A stretch of DNA of 22,649 bases from an uncultured Clostridia bacterium (GTDB taxonomy: Bacteria > Bacillota > Clostridia > Oscillospirales > Butyricicoccaceae), in the NCBI GenBank assembly GCA_910586575.1, contig CAJUJQ010000040.1, forward strand, positions 1-22,649, in the 5' to 3' direction. The notes below the pieces were generated by a model that did no database searches, was not told the DNA's origin, and saw nothing but the letters and a program-made list of their open reading frames with translations. This document shows, piece by piece, positions 22,544-22,649 of the stretch; positions within the stretch are counted from its first letter, which is position 1, and each line of letters opens with the position of its first letter. The position numbers and the translations under genes are program-made.

Positions 22544-22649
22544 GAGTCAAGTCCAAATTTGTGTGTAAAATGTATCAGGTAAATATTGGAAACACGAAAA
22601 AGTGCGCTTGATTGGAACGGGAAATGGCCAAGGCAGGGAAGTTGTCGCC
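22544..22649. mobile_element. Possible terminal repeat of an IS256-family insertion sequence, partial
   Basis: From 22544 the sequence GAGTCAAGTCCAAATTTGTG followed by TGTAAAA resembles the inverted repeat of IS256 (GATAAAGTCC...TTGTGTAAAA) as I recall it. No transposase frame can be recognised in the ~80 bases left before the edge. The orientation is unknown and the element, if real, lies mostly outside the window. Confidence 0.35.

Overview
This 22.6 kb window has fairly high GC content, especially at third codon positions. It carries near-consensus Shine-Dalgarno sites, sigma-A type promoters, an S-layer-homology surface protein and a TipA-type regulator. Together these suggest a Gram-positive anaerobe of the Clostridia, plausibly a gut Oscillospirales member. 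The lineage is an inference from gene types and gene style, not from a marker search.

Region 1 (1-595): the last ~30 codons of an upstream gene, perhaps a glycosyltransferase, then a ~500 nt non-coding stretch. That stretch holds a good promoter (193-221) and a ~370 nt leader with several stem-loops, ending in a terminator-like hairpin just before the purE ribosome binding site. It looks like an uncharacterised attenuator or riboswitch.

Region 2 (596-11082, + strand): one long purine-biosynthesis operon, in order purE, purC, a PurF-like paralogue without the glutaminase nucleophile, a canonical purF, purM, purN, a PurO-type IMP cyclohydrolase, a stand-alone AICAR formyltransferase, purD, an unknown 175-aa gene and a metallo-beta-lactamase-fold hydrolase. 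A strong terminator closes it. The usual bifunctional PurH is replaced by two separate proteins. purL/purQ/purS, purB and purK are not in the window, so FGAM synthetase, adenylosuccinate lyase and (if used) N5-CAIR synthetase must be encoded elsewhere.

Region 3 (11103-14389, - strand): a secreted SLH-domain protein, a TraX-family membrane protein and a small alkyltransferase-like protein with Ala in place of the MGMT cysteine. The first two have recognisable promoters of their own.

Region 4 (14504-18607, - strand): an ABC exporter (FtsX/MacB-type permease plus ATPase, overlapping by 4 nt), downstream of a MerR/TipA-type regulator gene. The regulator's promoter has a 19-bp spacer with a perfect dyad, the hallmark of MerR-family control. 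The gene also has a strong internal Shine-Dalgarno and start that would give a free TipAS drug-binding domain. Together this looks like a drug- or peptide-responsive efflux module.

Region 5 (18635-22649, - strand): an SGNH hydrolase, a TatD-type DNase, a small DUF4177-like protein and methionyl-tRNA synthetase with its own promoter. The last ~100 bp look like the terminal inverted repeat of an IS256-family insertion sequence running off the right edge.
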